The notes: generated from the sequence alone by a model not told the origin. A stretch of 30,397 nt of DNA from Thermoplasmata archaeon (GCA_030037875.1 JASHPV010000139.1:1-30397), one strand, 5' to 3'. Numbered from the stretch's first letter, positions 7,764-15,999 are shown. Made by a program: numbers and translations.

Positions 7764-8693
7764 TCAGAGGCGCGCGCGGACGGGATGAGGCTTGTGGCGT
7801 GGTGGAGCCGCGGGAGGTTTTGGGGTCGCGAGCGCCGCTTCGACGCGTCGTTTGGCGGTGGCCAGGTACCCCTCATCGACGTCGAAGCCGATGAACGGCA
7901 ATCCCAATCGAGCGGCCGCTACGGCGGAGGCGCCGAGGCCGACGAAGGGGTCGACCGCCAGACGAATCCGACGCAGCCCATGAAGCCGGTAGCACCGTTC
8001 GGGTAATTCGGGTGGGAAGGTGGCCGGATGCGGTCGGTCCATCGCGCGGCGTCGGATCGTGGCGTACGGCAGGAACCACGTGTTCCCGCGGCACCGGAGG
8101 TCCCGGCCGGCGCCGCGCCACCGGGCCACGTTGCTCTTGTCCTGGTAAGGAACGCCGACCGCGAGTCGGTCGAGGAGGACATCGCCCCGGTGCGTGAAGT
8201 GGAACACGTACTCCTGCGCGCCATGGAGGAAACGTGGCGAGGGAACGGGCTTGTAGTGCCCCACGGCGATGTCCCCGGTCAGGTGCGGGGTGCGGCCGGC
8301 GAGGGCCCGCTCGATGGCGATGGATTTCACCCAGTGGATGACGTTCTGCAGCACGAGCCGCTGCCGGACCTCCTGGGCGACGTCCAACGGTAACCACGGG
8401 TCGGTGGGCGAGCCGCCCACGTTCAGGAAGAACGACCCGTCGGGCGACAAGGCGTCTCGGACGGCGTCCGCGAGGCGCCCGATCCAGGCGAGGTATTCCG
8501 CGCGGGGCCGCCGGTCGTTGTAGCGACCGTATGCCACCCCTCGGTTGTACGGGGGAGAGGTAACGACCACATCCGCCCGGCTCGGGCCGATCCGTCGAGG
8601 TAGTCCTTCGAGACAGTCCTCGGCCCAGAGCTCGATCGGGCGACCCGGACGACCCGGGAGGGCGGCGAACGGTACCGACGGCTCGGGGGACGT
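7764..8693 (-). CDS. DNA methyltransferase (N4-cytosine/N6-adenine type)
   Basis: This enzyme should transfer a methyl group from S-adenosylmethionine to an exocyclic amine in DNA. The catalytic motif IV is TSPPYN, which is common in N4-cytosine enzymes. The SAM-binding motif I, DPFVGLGASAVAAARLG, lies near the C-terminus and is followed by GFDVDEGYL. This catalytic-before-SAM order is typical of beta-class enzymes. A GTG at 8570 begins only four residues before TSPPY. The upstream frame reads IELWAEDCLEGLPRR, the usual family N-terminus, and stays open to the pilus ATPase stop at 8733 without ATG, GTG, TTG or CTG. I placed the start at ACG 8693, six bases after a perfect GGAGGT; ATC 8636 is an alternative. 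No restriction enzyme gene is nearby, so it looks like an orphan methylase. Confidence 0.85.
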   Translation of the reverse strand, partial: TSPEPSVPFAALPGRPGRPIELWAEDCLEGLPRRIGPSRADVVVTSPPYNRGVAYGRYNDRRPRAEYLAWIGRLADAVRDALSPDGSFFLNVGGSPTDPWLPLDVAQEVRQRLVLQNVIHWVKSIAIERALAGRTPHLTGDIAVGHYKPVPSPRFLHGAQEYVFHFTHRGDVLLDRLAVGVPYQDKSNVARWRGAGRDLRCRGNTWFLPYATIRRRAMDRPHPATFPPELPERCYRLHGLRRIRLAVDPFVGLGASAVAAARLGLPFIGFDVDEGYLATAKRRVEAALATPKPPAAPPRHKPHPVRARL

Positions 8694-8732
8694 TACGAGA
8701 CCTCCGAACCGGAGGCGAGACGACCGGGCCCT

Positions 8733-10517
8733 TTACGCCGCCGGGGCCGCGGCCTTCTGGGAGGCCTTGGCCCGTTCCAGCTCGGCCCGCGCCTCGTTGA
8801 CCGCGTTCGCCGGGTCCTTGTAGTACGACGCGACGAGCCGGCCCACGTCCCGGTGGGTGAACGGCTGTTGCCGGGTCGCTTGCGAGTCCTTCCACTTGAG
8901 GAACTCGAGCATCTCCACCCGGCGCCGGACCTCGCGTTCCATTTCCTTCATCGTCCAGTTCTTGGAGACCGCGACGCGCTCGTAGACGTACGAGTGGCCG
9001 CTGTACAGGAACGTATCGTCCGAGGGGTTCCAGGAGTAGACCGAGTTGGTGATCAGCTCGTTCGTCTCCGGGTCCAGCCCGACGATCTCGGTGAGCGACT
9101 GGACGCGCCGGGTCATCTTGTTCCCGACCTTGACCTGACGCTGGAGCAGCACGAGATTGAGGGCGCTCACGAGGGACCGCGGGAGCGAGATCGGAGGGTT
9201 CTCCATCCGGTGGACCATCGCCGCCACCGATTCCGCGTGGAACGTCGTGTAGCAGGTCTTGCCCGTCGCCATCGCCTGGAATACGATGAACGCCTCGGCG
9301 CCTCGCACCTCTCCGACCATCAGGTACTGGGGGCGTTGCCGCAGCGCGGCGGCGAGGAGGTCGAACATGTCGATCTCCCCGGGGGCCTTGCCGGTCAGCT
9401 GGTTCTTCGCGCCGAACCCGCTGCGCGTGAGGGCCGGGATCCAGTTCTCGTGGGGCAGGTTGAGCTCCCGCGTGTCCTCGATGGAGACGATCTTCATCTG
9501 GGGGGGAATGAACAGGAGCGTCGCGTTGAGCGTCGTGGTCTTGCCGGAGGCCGTGCCGCCGCAGACCATCATCGACTGACCGTTCTCGATGGCGATCCAG
9601 AGGTACGACATCATCTCCGGACTCATCGTCCGGAATTTGATCAGGTCGACCGGCGTGAACGGATTGTCCCGGAACCGCCGGACCGTGAAAGTGCTCCCGC
9701 GCTTGGTGACGTGCATGCCGAGGGTCGCCTGAAGCCGGGAGCCGTCCGGCACCGTGGCGTCCAGCACCGGGCTCGCCACCGAGATCGCCTTACCGGAGCG
9801 CTGGGCCAGCCAGACAACGTAGTTGTCGAGGTCCTCCGCCGAGGTGAACTTGATGTTCGACCGGATCGACCCGTAGACCCGGTGGTAGATGTAGATCGGA
9901 ACGCCGACGCCGTCGCACGAAATGTCCTCGACTTGGCTGTCGGTCATCGGCACATCGATGACGCCGTAGCCGAGGAAGTCCCGTTCCAGGTAGTAGACGA
10001 GCCGGCCCTTGGTGGCCGGGCTGGGAGAGACCTCCCAGGTCTGGAGCTGCTCGTCGACCATCCGGCGGAGCTCGCGCCGCCGGCCATCGTTCTCGAGGTC
10101 GGGAAGCGGCTGGAACTGATTGATGAGCGCCACCCGGAGCTTGTCGAGCAGGTCGCGCTCGAGCGTGGAGATCGGCGGCTCGATGATCTCGTACAGGTGC
10201 TCGTTGTACAGGTTGTTGAACGTGATCCGGACGTAGCAGAACCCCTCCCGGATCGGGTTGATCTCGAGCTCGGTCAGGTTGGGGTCGTCCAGCGGCGGAA
10301 TCGGCGTGACGTCGCCGACGGCGCCTTGGCCGGAGAGGCCGAGCCGGGCCAGCTTGACCGACCGGGGCTCCTCCTTTCCCCGGCGCATCCGGGCGCCGAG
10401 TCGGAGGAACGGGGAGAACCCACCCTTCGGGGCCGACTTGGCCCCGGGCTTCCGCTTCCCCTTTGTCGCCGGCGCCGTGTCGCCGTAGTCCTGGTCCTGT
10501 ACGCCTGCGTCTGCCAT
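8733..10517 (-). CDS. Type II/IV secretion (pilus) ATPase, copy 1
   Basis: This 594-residue cytoplasmic motor belongs to the GspE/PilB/TadA/ArlI family that powers assembly of pili or archaella. It has Walker A GGTASGKTT (Lys326), an Asp-box segment SIEDTRELNLPHENW, Walker B LMVGEVRG, and the His box CYTTFHAESVAAMVHRMENPP split over its length. The first 60 residues are basic and probably disordered (KGKRKPGAKSAPKGG). An N-terminal domain with DFLGYGVIDVPMTD and VEDISCDG follows, as in TadA/FlaI. The C-terminal 80 residues are charged helix ending in an Ala/Lys tail. It is the last pilus gene of the run, ten bases after a platform-protein gene. It is a paralogue of the ATPase at 12544-14211; both copies have all catalytic motifs. 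Confidence 0.93.
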   Translation of the reverse strand: MADAGVQDQDYGDTAPATKGKRKPGAKSAPKGGFSPFLRLGARMRRGKEEPRSVKLARLGLSGQGAVGDVTPIPPLDDPNLTELEINPIREGFCYVRITFNNLYNEHLYEIIEPPISTLERDLLDKLRVALINQFQPLPDLENDGRRRELRRMVDEQLQTWEVSPSPATKGRLVYYLERDFLGYGVIDVPMTDSQVEDISCDGVGVPIYIYHRVYGSIRSNIKFTSAEDLDNYVVWLAQRSGKAISVASPVLDATVPDGSRLQATLGMHVTKRGSTFTVRRFRDNPFTPVDLIKFRTMSPEMMSYLWIAIENGQSMMVCGGTASGKTTTLNATLLFIPPQMKIVSIEDTRELNLPHENWIPALTRSGFGAKNQLTGKAPGEIDMFDLLAAALRQRPQYLMVGEVRGAEAFIVFQAMATGKTCYTTFHAESVAAMVHRMENPPISLPRSLVSALNLVLLQRQVKVGNKMTRRVQSLTEIVGLDPETNELITNSVYSWNPSDDTFLYSGHSYVYERVAVSKNWTMKEMEREVRRRVEMLEFLKWKDSQATRQQPFTHRDVGRLVASYYKDPANAVNEARAELERAKASQKAAAPAA

Positions 10518-10527
10518 TGTGAAGTCC

Positions 10528-11529
10528 CTACCCGTTCACGTTCGGGATGACGAGGTTCGGCACGGCGAACCGCATAAAGAGCCACCCGGAGGCGAGCATG
10601 ATGGTGGCGTGCTGGAACCCTTCGGACAGTCGGCCGTTGATGATTACCCCCGACATGATCCCGTCCCCGATCGCGTGCACGATCACGGCCACGAGGAACG
10701 CGAGGAACAGTTCCGGGATGGCGGTGAAGTTGAGCGAGATCGCCGTGGCGCCCCCGACGCTCGAGCCGGTGGTCGAGATGCCGGCCCCCGCGGTGATCAT
10801 CTGCGGGAGGAACACCCCCGCCATGATGTAGATCGTGACGAGGAACACGTAGAACGAGATGTAAATGACCGTCAGATAGGTCAGCATCGTGATCTGCCGC
10901 TCCTGGGTCGAAATCTGAACGTCCCGGGTGTCCCGGGCCACCATCGACAGCACATCCGCCACGTTCCCGCCGGCCTCGTTCGCCTTGATGATGATCGAGA
11001 CGGTTCGGTTCACGAGCGGGGTGTTGACCCGGTCCTTGAACAGCGAGAGCGCCGTCGCGACCGGCACCCCCCACTCGAGCTGGCTGGCCATCTTCTTGAT
11101 CTCGCCGGTGAGCAGGTCGTAGCGTCCCTTGCTCGCCACGACGATGGCGTCCGGGAGGGTCATGCCGAACCGCCCGGCCTCCGCCACATCGCGGAGGAAA
11201 TCGGGGAGCCGGCTCTCGATGCGGTTGATCCGCCGGTAGTGGGCGCTGGCGAGGAAGCCGTACGGCCCCAGGATGACGAGCGCGCCAATGACGAAGAAAT
11301 CGATCGCGGGATTCGCGCCGGGGGTCTCCCCTGGCCGGACCAGGATCGTGACGATGCCCAGATAGTTGAGCATCCCAAGGACGAAGAACACCAACCCGAT
11401 GGGCAGGCAGACGTAGAGCGCAAGCTTCTCCGTCGGGAGACCCGGGCGCGTCTTCTCGACGCCCAAGTCGAGCGAACTGCTCAGCGTTCGGGGGGCGCTC
11501 ACAGTGCTGGAAGCGGTAGCCGTCGCCAT
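10528..11529 (-). CDS. Pilus platform membrane protein, TadC/GspF-like, copy 2
   Basis: This 333-residue membrane protein is of the T2SSF/TadB-TadC/FlaJ type, the inner-membrane platform that the ATPase drives. Two hydrophobic helices come first (ALYVCLPIGLVFFVLGMLNY and FFVIGALVILGPYGFLA). A cytoplasmic T2SSF domain follows: RLPDFLRDVAEAGRFGMTL through FKDRVNTPLVNRTVSII and KANEAGGNVADVLS. Several more helices occupy the C-terminal third. The ATG lies one base past the stop of the preceding platform gene, so the two are tightly coupled. Paired platform proteins are a known trait of Tad-type systems (TadB plus TadC). Confidence 0.9.
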   Translation of the reverse strand: MATATASSTVSAPRTLSSSLDLGVEKTRPGLPTEKLALYVCLPIGLVFFVLGMLNYLGIVTILVRPGETPGANPAIDFFVIGALVILGPYGFLASAHYRRINRIESRLPDFLRDVAEAGRFGMTLPDAIVVASKGRYDLLTGEIKKMASQLEWGVPVATALSLFKDRVNTPLVNRTVSIIIKANEAGGNVADVLSMVARDTRDVQISTQERQITMLTYLTVIYISFYVFLVTIYIMAGVFLPQMITAGAGISTTGSSVGGATAISLNFTAIPELFLAFLVAVIVHAIGDGIMSGVIINGRLSEGFQHATIMLASGWLFMRFAVPNLVIPNVNG

Positions 11530-11530
11530 C

Positions 11531-12544
11531 TTAGCTCTCCGAAGCGAGACCTTGCATGTACAGGATGAAGACGAACTGGAAGGCCGGGATCATGCCCCCG
11601 ATGATCCCCCAGAGGATCTCCAGGAGCCCGCTTCCCCCGCTTCCGATGATCGCGAAAATCGCGATGATGATCACCAGGAACAACGGAAAGGCCACGACGA
11701 CCGTGACGAACGTCTCCGCGAGGAGTCCCATGGTCTCGGTGCGCCGCAGCGCATCGAGCTTGTTCTCCCGCTGGTACTGCTCGGCCTTCAGCAGGAAGTA
11801 GGGCTTCAACTGACCTCCGGAGGTCGCCGTCGTAACAACGCCCTGCAGGAAGTCCTGGAATCGCTTCGAGGGGGTCCGGTTCGCCCCGGCGCGGATCGCG
11901 CTCAGGATGTCGACGCCTAGGAGCTCCGTGTCCCGGGTGATCCACGCGGCTTCCTCGGACACGGCGCCGTAGATCTTCTCCTGGGCCAGGTCGCGGAAGA
12001 TCTGGTCGATGTTCACATCGGCCGAGGCCATCGCGCTCACGAAGCTCATCGCGGGGCCGATCTTGCGGTCGATCTCGGCACCCCGTCGCTTGGCCGTGGA
12101 GGATGGCATCGCCTTGAGGAGCATGTTCGTAAGTCCGGTGCCTCCGACCGGGATGAGGACGCCGACGAGCACCGCGAAGACCAGATTCCCGATCCCCGTT
12201 CCGGAGAGGTAGATGAGGACGCCTAGCACGACGCCCGCGACGCTGAGGGCGGCCGCGGTAACGAAGGTGACGGCCATGACCCAGGCGAGGTATTCCTCCG
12301 CCCGCATCCGCATGTGCGCCTTGAGGAGGTTCTCTTCGAGGAGCGCCTCGGCCGGACCCATCTTGACGCGGTCCTTGAACCGGGTCCAGGCCCATTGCTG
12401 GAAGGGGGTGAGCGGCGCTCGGGAGGGCTGCTCGCCGCGCTTCACCCGCACGGTGCGCGTTTCCACGGTATCGTCGGGTGCGGTCCGTTGGGACCGGGCC
12501 GACCGGACCCGCGCCGTCGCGGAGGCCGTGTCCGTCGCGGGCAT
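11531..12544 (-). CDS. Pilus platform membrane protein, TadB/GspF-like, copy 1
   Basis: The 337-residue protein begins with about 65 basic, polar residues. Two hydrophobic helices follow (WVMAVTFVTAAALSVAGVVL and LVFAVLVGVLIPVGG). A cytoplasmic T2SSF-type helical domain includes KIGPAMSFVSAMASADVNI, AWITRDTELLGVD and FLQGVVTTATSGG. Two strongly hydrophobic C-terminal helices end the chain (VVVAFPLFLVIIIAIFAIIG and GGMIPAFQFVFILYM). It would sit in the cytoplasmic membrane and receive torque or conformational changes from a pilus ATPase. Its ATG overlaps the stop codon of the upstream ATPase (TGATG), which implies coupled, near-equal synthesis. Confidence 0.9.
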   Translation of the reverse strand: MPATDTASATARVRSARSQRTAPDDTVETRTVRVKRGEQPSRAPLTPFQQWAWTRFKDRVKMGPAEALLEENLLKAHMRMRAEEYLAWVMAVTFVTAAALSVAGVVLGVLIYLSGTGIGNLVFAVLVGVLIPVGGTGLTNMLLKAMPSSTAKRRGAEIDRKIGPAMSFVSAMASADVNIDQIFRDLAQEKIYGAVSEEAAWITRDTELLGVDILSAIRAGANRTPSKRFQDFLQGVVTTATSGGQLKPYFLLKAEQYQRENKLDALRRTETMGLLAETFVTVVVAFPLFLVIIIAIFAIIGSGGSGLLEILWGIIGGMIPAFQFVFILYMQGLASES

Positions 12545-14211
12545 CAGCTGGCCGCCTCCGGCGCCCCGGTGGGCTGGACCGTTTGCATCACCGCGTGCGG
12601 GTCCTTGTAGTAGTCCGTAACGATCTTCCAGAGGGCCCGGTAATCGTCCATCTTCTGGACGACCAAGTACTTCACGACCTGGACGCGGCGCTGGAACTCC
12701 GCCTCCATCTCCTCGTGAGTGTAGTTCTTGAGTTCCATGATCTTATCGAACAGGAACGAGTGGCCCTTGAACACGAACTTGTCTGTCGCGGGGTCCCACT
12801 CGTAGACAGTGTTGGTGATCAACTCGTTCGTCTCGGGTTCGAACCCGACGATTTCGAGGACCTGCTTGAGCCGGCGCACCACGCCCTTCTCCGTACGCGC
12901 CTGGATCTGGATCACGACGTTGTTGAGCGCCGACAAGAGGATACGGGGGGTGTTGATGGGCGGGTTCTCGAGCCGGTTGACCATCGACTTGACGCTGTCC
13001 GCGTGCATCGTGGAGTAGGTCGTGTGGCCCGTCGCCATCGCCTGGAACATCGTGTAGGTCTCCTTACCCCGGACCTCACCCACGATGATGTAGTTCGGCC
13101 GCTGCCGTAGCGCGGCCCGTACCAGGTCGAACATGTCGACCTCCCCGGCCGCTTTGCCGTCGAGCCCCCGGTCCCCCGTACCGCTGCGGGTCGCCCCCGG
13201 GATCCAGTTCTCGTGCGGAAGGTTGACCTCCCGGGTATCCTCGATGGAGACGATCTTGGCCGTCGGCGGAATGAACAATGCGATGGCGTTGAGGGTGCTC
13301 GTCTTGCCCGCGGCGGGGCCGCCGCAGATCATCATCGATTCCCCCTGCTCCGCCGCGAGCCAGAAGTAAGCGACCATCTCCTCGTTGGCGCTGCCGGCCA
13401 CGATCAGGTCGACGGGCGTCCAGGGTCGTTCCTTGAAGCGCCGGATGGTGAACGTGCCGCCCCGGGTGGTGACCTCCCGCGCGTAGCTGGCCTGTACCCG
13501 GTGCCCTTCCGGCGTGGTGCCGTCGAGGATCGGGTTGGAGACGGAAACGCTCTTGGCGCATCGCTGGCCCAGCTGGACGATGAACGAGTTCAGTTGGTCC
13601 TCGTCCGGGAAGGTGAGGTTGGTCTTGACCGACTCGAACTTGCTGTGGAACACGAAGAGGGGCACTTCGACGCCGTCGCACGAGATATCCTCGATGTGGG
13701 GGTCGAGGATCAGCGTGTCGACGGGGCCGTATCCGACGAAGTCGCGTTGGATGTAGTAGACGAGACGTTCCGTGGAGACCGGGCTCGTCTGGATACCCCG
13801 GGTCTTCAGGAACTCCTCGACGACGCCTCGGAGGTAGGCCTTCTTGTCGCCGGCGTTCAGCGCGGCGACCTCCGCGCCGATGATCTTGCCCATCGAGTCC
13901 TTGAGGTGATTGAGTAGCTGGCGTTCGTGGGTGGTGAGCTGGGGTTCGATGGCCTCGTAGACGTATTCCTTCGTGCGGTCGTTGTACGTGATCCGGGAGT
14001 ACGTGTAGGGTGGATTGACGGGGCGTATCTCGATGACCTTCGCCCCCTCCTCCGGGAGGGGCGGCATCGCGGTGATGAACGTCCCGGGCAGGTCCGCCTT
14101 GGTCGAACCCACCTCGGGCATCCCGTCTTCCCCGGTGGAGGGCGGGACGGCGCTCGTGTCTCCCTCCGCGCTGCGGGGAATCTTGACCCGGTAGGACGAC
14201 AGGCTCGCCAC
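12544..14211 (-). CDS. Type II/IV secretion (pilus) ATPase, copy 2
   Basis: This 555-residue ATPase is a paralogue of the one at 8733-10517. It carries Walker A CGGPAAGKTS (Lys303), SIEDTREVNLPHENW, Walker B YIIVGEVRG, and a His box TTYSTMHADSVKSMVNRLENPP split over its length. The N-terminal domain shares DFVGYGPVDTLILDPHIED and ISCDGVEVPLFVFH. Relative to copy 1 it lacks the basic N-terminal extension and has a different C-terminal tail. It starts with GTG two bases after the stop of the pilin-like membrane protein and overlaps the next platform gene. It is thus the first ATPase in the transcript. Which copy extends fibres, or whether they form a mixed hexamer, cannot be told from sequence. 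Confidence 0.93.
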   Translation of the reverse strand: MASLSSYRVKIPRSAEGDTSAVPPSTGEDGMPEVGSTKADLPGTFITAMPPLPEEGAKVIEIRPVNPPYTYSRITYNDRTKEYVYEAIEPQLTTHERQLLNHLKDSMGKIIGAEVAALNAGDKKAYLRGVVEEFLKTRGIQTSPVSTERLVYYIQRDFVGYGPVDTLILDPHIEDISCDGVEVPLFVFHSKFESVKTNLTFPDEDQLNSFIVQLGQRCAKSVSVSNPILDGTTPEGHRVQASYAREVTTRGGTFTIRRFKERPWTPVDLIVAGSANEEMVAYFWLAAEQGESMMICGGPAAGKTSTLNAIALFIPPTAKIVSIEDTREVNLPHENWIPGATRSGTGDRGLDGKAAGEVDMFDLVRAALRQRPNYIIVGEVRGKETYTMFQAMATGHTTYSTMHADSVKSMVNRLENPPINTPRILLSALNNVVIQIQARTEKGVVRRLKQVLEIVGFEPETNELITNTVYEWDPATDKFVFKGHSFLFDKIMELKNYTHEEMEAEFQRRVQVVKYLVVQKMDDYRALWKIVTDYYKDPHAVMQTVQPTGAPEAAS

Positions 14212-14213
14212 GG

Positions 14214-15167
14214 TCAGACCACTCCTATGCCGGCAGAGACCTGGAAGTTGGCGAGGATGAGCGTCAAGCTCTGGATGTTCGAGATGTAGATGTTGACGGT
14301 CTTAGCGAGTCCGCCCGTGGTGACACAGCCCGAGGTGTCGAGGGAGGTGATCTGCATCTGGGTAGAGTTCACGTTGGCCGCGATGCGGCTCTGCGTGAAG
14401 AAGGTCGTCCAGGCGCAGGGATAGTGGGTCGTGATGTTCAGGAAGAAGGAGGTGACCACGCCCGAGTTGTTGTTTCGCAGCGTCTGAGTCTCTCCGAGGA
14501 GCGTGGAGTACACTTCGATCGTCCCCGGGGAGGTGAGACGGGTCGCGTTCCCGAACATCTGTACGAGCATCAGGGTGAGGCTTAGCTCGGGGCCTGTCTT
14601 TTGGAGCTCGAAGATCGGGGGGTAGGCGACCAATTGATTCGTGTCCCCCTGGGTTTGGATCACCGCGCCGTCCTCCAACTCGAAGTTCGTGGCACTGAAA
14701 TACCGGTTCGGAAGCGAAAGGAGCAGCGTTCCCAGGCTTCCGCCCAGGTTCTGCTTGTAGAGGTACTTGTACGACGCGTTGAGGAAGTTAGGGCTCGTTA
14801 CCAGGCTCACCGAGGATCCCGCGGTCCTCGGAAGGAACCCCAGGGTGGCGGTGGTCGGCACCGAGAGTAGCGGCACGGCGGCAGAGCTCATCGTGAACGG
14901 CGTGGACAGCACCGGCGGGGCCCCCGTCTCGGCCTGCAGCACCATGTTGGATTGGAGCTGGGCCAGCGACGCCGACACGCCGCCCGTAAAGGTGGCTTCG
15001 TTGTCCGACATCCAGAGGGGTAGGTAAAAGGTGAGGAAGGTCCCGAAGAGGGAGAGGAACACCAGCAGCGAAAGCAGGGTCCCGACCACGGCCACGAGCC
15101 CGCGACGGTGCTTCCGGAACCGTCGATGGCGAGCCCATTGCGCACGGTATCGAACGGAAACCCCCAT
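14214..15167 (-). CDS. Membrane-anchored pilin-like protein heading the pilus cluster
   Basis: The 317-residue protein opens with a basic stretch (RHRRFRKHRRG) and then one hydrophobic helix, LVAVVGTLLSLLVFLSLFG, continuing into FLTFYLPLW. A charged N-region ending in RRG just before a hydrophobic core resembles archaeal class III (prepilin-type) signals, with possible cleavage after Gly; this is inference. The remaining ~260 residues are polar, rich in Ser, Thr and Asn with several N-x-S/T sites. They contain two cysteines (HYPCAW and TSGCVT) that could form an extracellular disulfide. It could be a major or minor pilin or an anchor protein. It begins the five-gene run, with a TATA box about 60 bases upstream. 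No prepilin peptidase gene is in the window. Confidence 0.75.
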   Translation of the reverse strand: MGVSVRYRAQWARHRRFRKHRRGLVAVVGTLLSLLVFLSLFGTFLTFYLPLWMSDNEATFTGGVSASLAQLQSNMVLQAETGAPPVLSTPFTMSSAAVPLLSVPTTATLGFLPRTAGSSVSLVTSPNFLNASYKYLYKQNLGGSLGTLLLSLPNRYFSATNFELEDGAVIQTQGDTNQLVAYPPIFELQKTGPELSLTLMLVQMFGNATRLTSPGTIEVYSTLLGETQTLRNNNSGVVTSFFLNITTHYPCAWTTFFTQSRIAANVNSTQMQITSLDTSGCVTTGGLAKTVNIYISNIQSLTLILANFQVSAGIGVV

Positions 15168-15227
15168 TGGCCTCGGACTCGCCCGGGCCGGAGCGCCCTG
15201 GGCACCCTGAATTTACCCTTGTCCCTG

Positions 15228-15235
15228 TATAAATA
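15228..15235. promoter_or_regulatory. Bidirectional TATA box between pilus cluster and ACT gene
   Basis: TATAAATA reads as a good archaeal TATA box on both strands (TATTTATA on minus). On minus it predicts a start near 15206, 40 bases before the pilin-like ATG at 15167. On plus it predicts a start near 15257, leaving a leader of about 60 bases. A second AT-rich element, GTAAATTC on minus near 15209-15216, may also serve the pilus cluster. Confidence 0.6.
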
Positions 15236-15320
15236 CGCGCGGCCGCTCGACTCGTCACAGCGCTCGATTCCGGGGTAACCTTTTGCTCCGGGCACCCTTC
15301 GGCGAACCGAGGGACTCGAA

Positions 15321-15809
15321 CTGCCGATTCAGGAGCTTTCCCTTCGGCTGCCGAATCGACCCGGGCAATTGGCCGAGGTCCTGCGTCGGCTCGCCCACGA
15401 ACGGATCAACATCGCCGCGGTCTCCGTGGATTCGACGCGGGCCCAGGGGCGTGTACGGCTCGTTGTGAGCGACCCGGTCCGCGCGCTTGAGGTCATGCGG
15501 GACGCCGAGTTTCCCGTCGAGACCCGGGATCTGATCACGATTTCGCTCGAGGACCGCCCGGGGAGCCTCCTCCAAGCCCTGGACGTCCTCGCGAAAGGCC
15601 GGGTGAACATTCTCAGCATCACCCTCCTCGTGACCCGAGAGCGTTCGCGGGTCCTCGTGGCGCTCTCCGTGAACAACCTTCCCAAGGCACGTCGGCTCCT
15701 CATGGAAACGGGTTTCATGGCGCACGAGGGTGCCCGGCATCTCACCAACGCGGACCTGTTGGGGGTCGCCCCCTCGATCCCGTCCGAATCGGTCGGAATG
15801 CTGCTCTAA
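15321..15809 (+). CDS. Tandem ACT-domain protein
   Basis: Two ACT modules can be read. The first runs from PIQELSLRLPNRPGQLAEVL through INIAAVSVDS; the second, from LITISLEDRPGSLLQALDVL, continues with VNILSITLLV. ACT domains bind amino acids and regulate metabolic enzymes or act as stand-alone sensors. The first start codon of ordinary type is TTG 15369, but that would remove the first beta strand and the NRPGQ turn. The frame is open upstream to a stop at 15276-15278 and contains no ATG, GTG or TTG in between. I chose CTG 15321, seven bases after GAGGG; ATT 15327 is an alternative. The protein has no catalytic domain. It is monocistronic, with tRNA-Gly downstream on its own promoter. Confidence 0.8.
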   Translation: MPIQELSLRLPNRPGQLAEVLRRLAHERINIAAVSVDSTRAQGRVRLVVSDPVRALEVMRDAEFPVETRDLITISLEDRPGSLLQALDVLAKGRVNILSITLLVTRERSRVLVALSVNNLPKARRLLMETGFMAHEGARHLTNADLLGVAPSIPSESVGMLL

Positions 15810-15835
15810 CGCCCCGACGCCGGGACCTCCGCGGA

Positions 15836-15846
15836 AAAGGGTATAG
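15836..15846 (+). promoter_or_regulatory. TATA box for tRNA-Gly
   Basis: AAAAGGGTATAGG lies about 30 bases before the 5' end of the tRNA gene, the expected distance for an archaeal promoter. Confidence 0.55.
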
Positions 15847-15872
15847 GTACCGACCCCTGAGCGGCGGGCGAC

Positions 15873-15944
15873 GCGGTTGTGGTCTAGTGGTTAGGACGGT
15901 AGCTTCCCAAGCTACCTACCCGGGTTCAAATCCCGGCAACCGCA
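15873..15944 (+). tRNA. tRNA-Gly (CCC)
   Basis: The 72-base gene folds as a full cloverleaf. The acceptor is GCGGTTG/CAACCGC with discriminator A. The D-arm is GTCT/GGAC. The anticodon stem GTAGC/GCTAC closes the loop TTCCCAA (anticodon CCC). The T-arm is CCGGG/CCCGG with TTCAAAT. There is no intron and no encoded CCA. Confidence 0.95.
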
Positions 15945-15999
15945 TTCGCGGGACCGGCCGGCACGAGATGCGAGTGTAGGATCGGGCGATGAATGAGGT

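Noticed and set aside
8853..10550. A 565-codon open frame on the plus strand across the first pilus ATPase
   Set aside because: It is the antisense of a clear ATPase gene with all catalytic motifs. The translation is rich in Arg, Asp, Val and Leu with no recognisable domain, as expected for antisense frames in GC-rich DNA.
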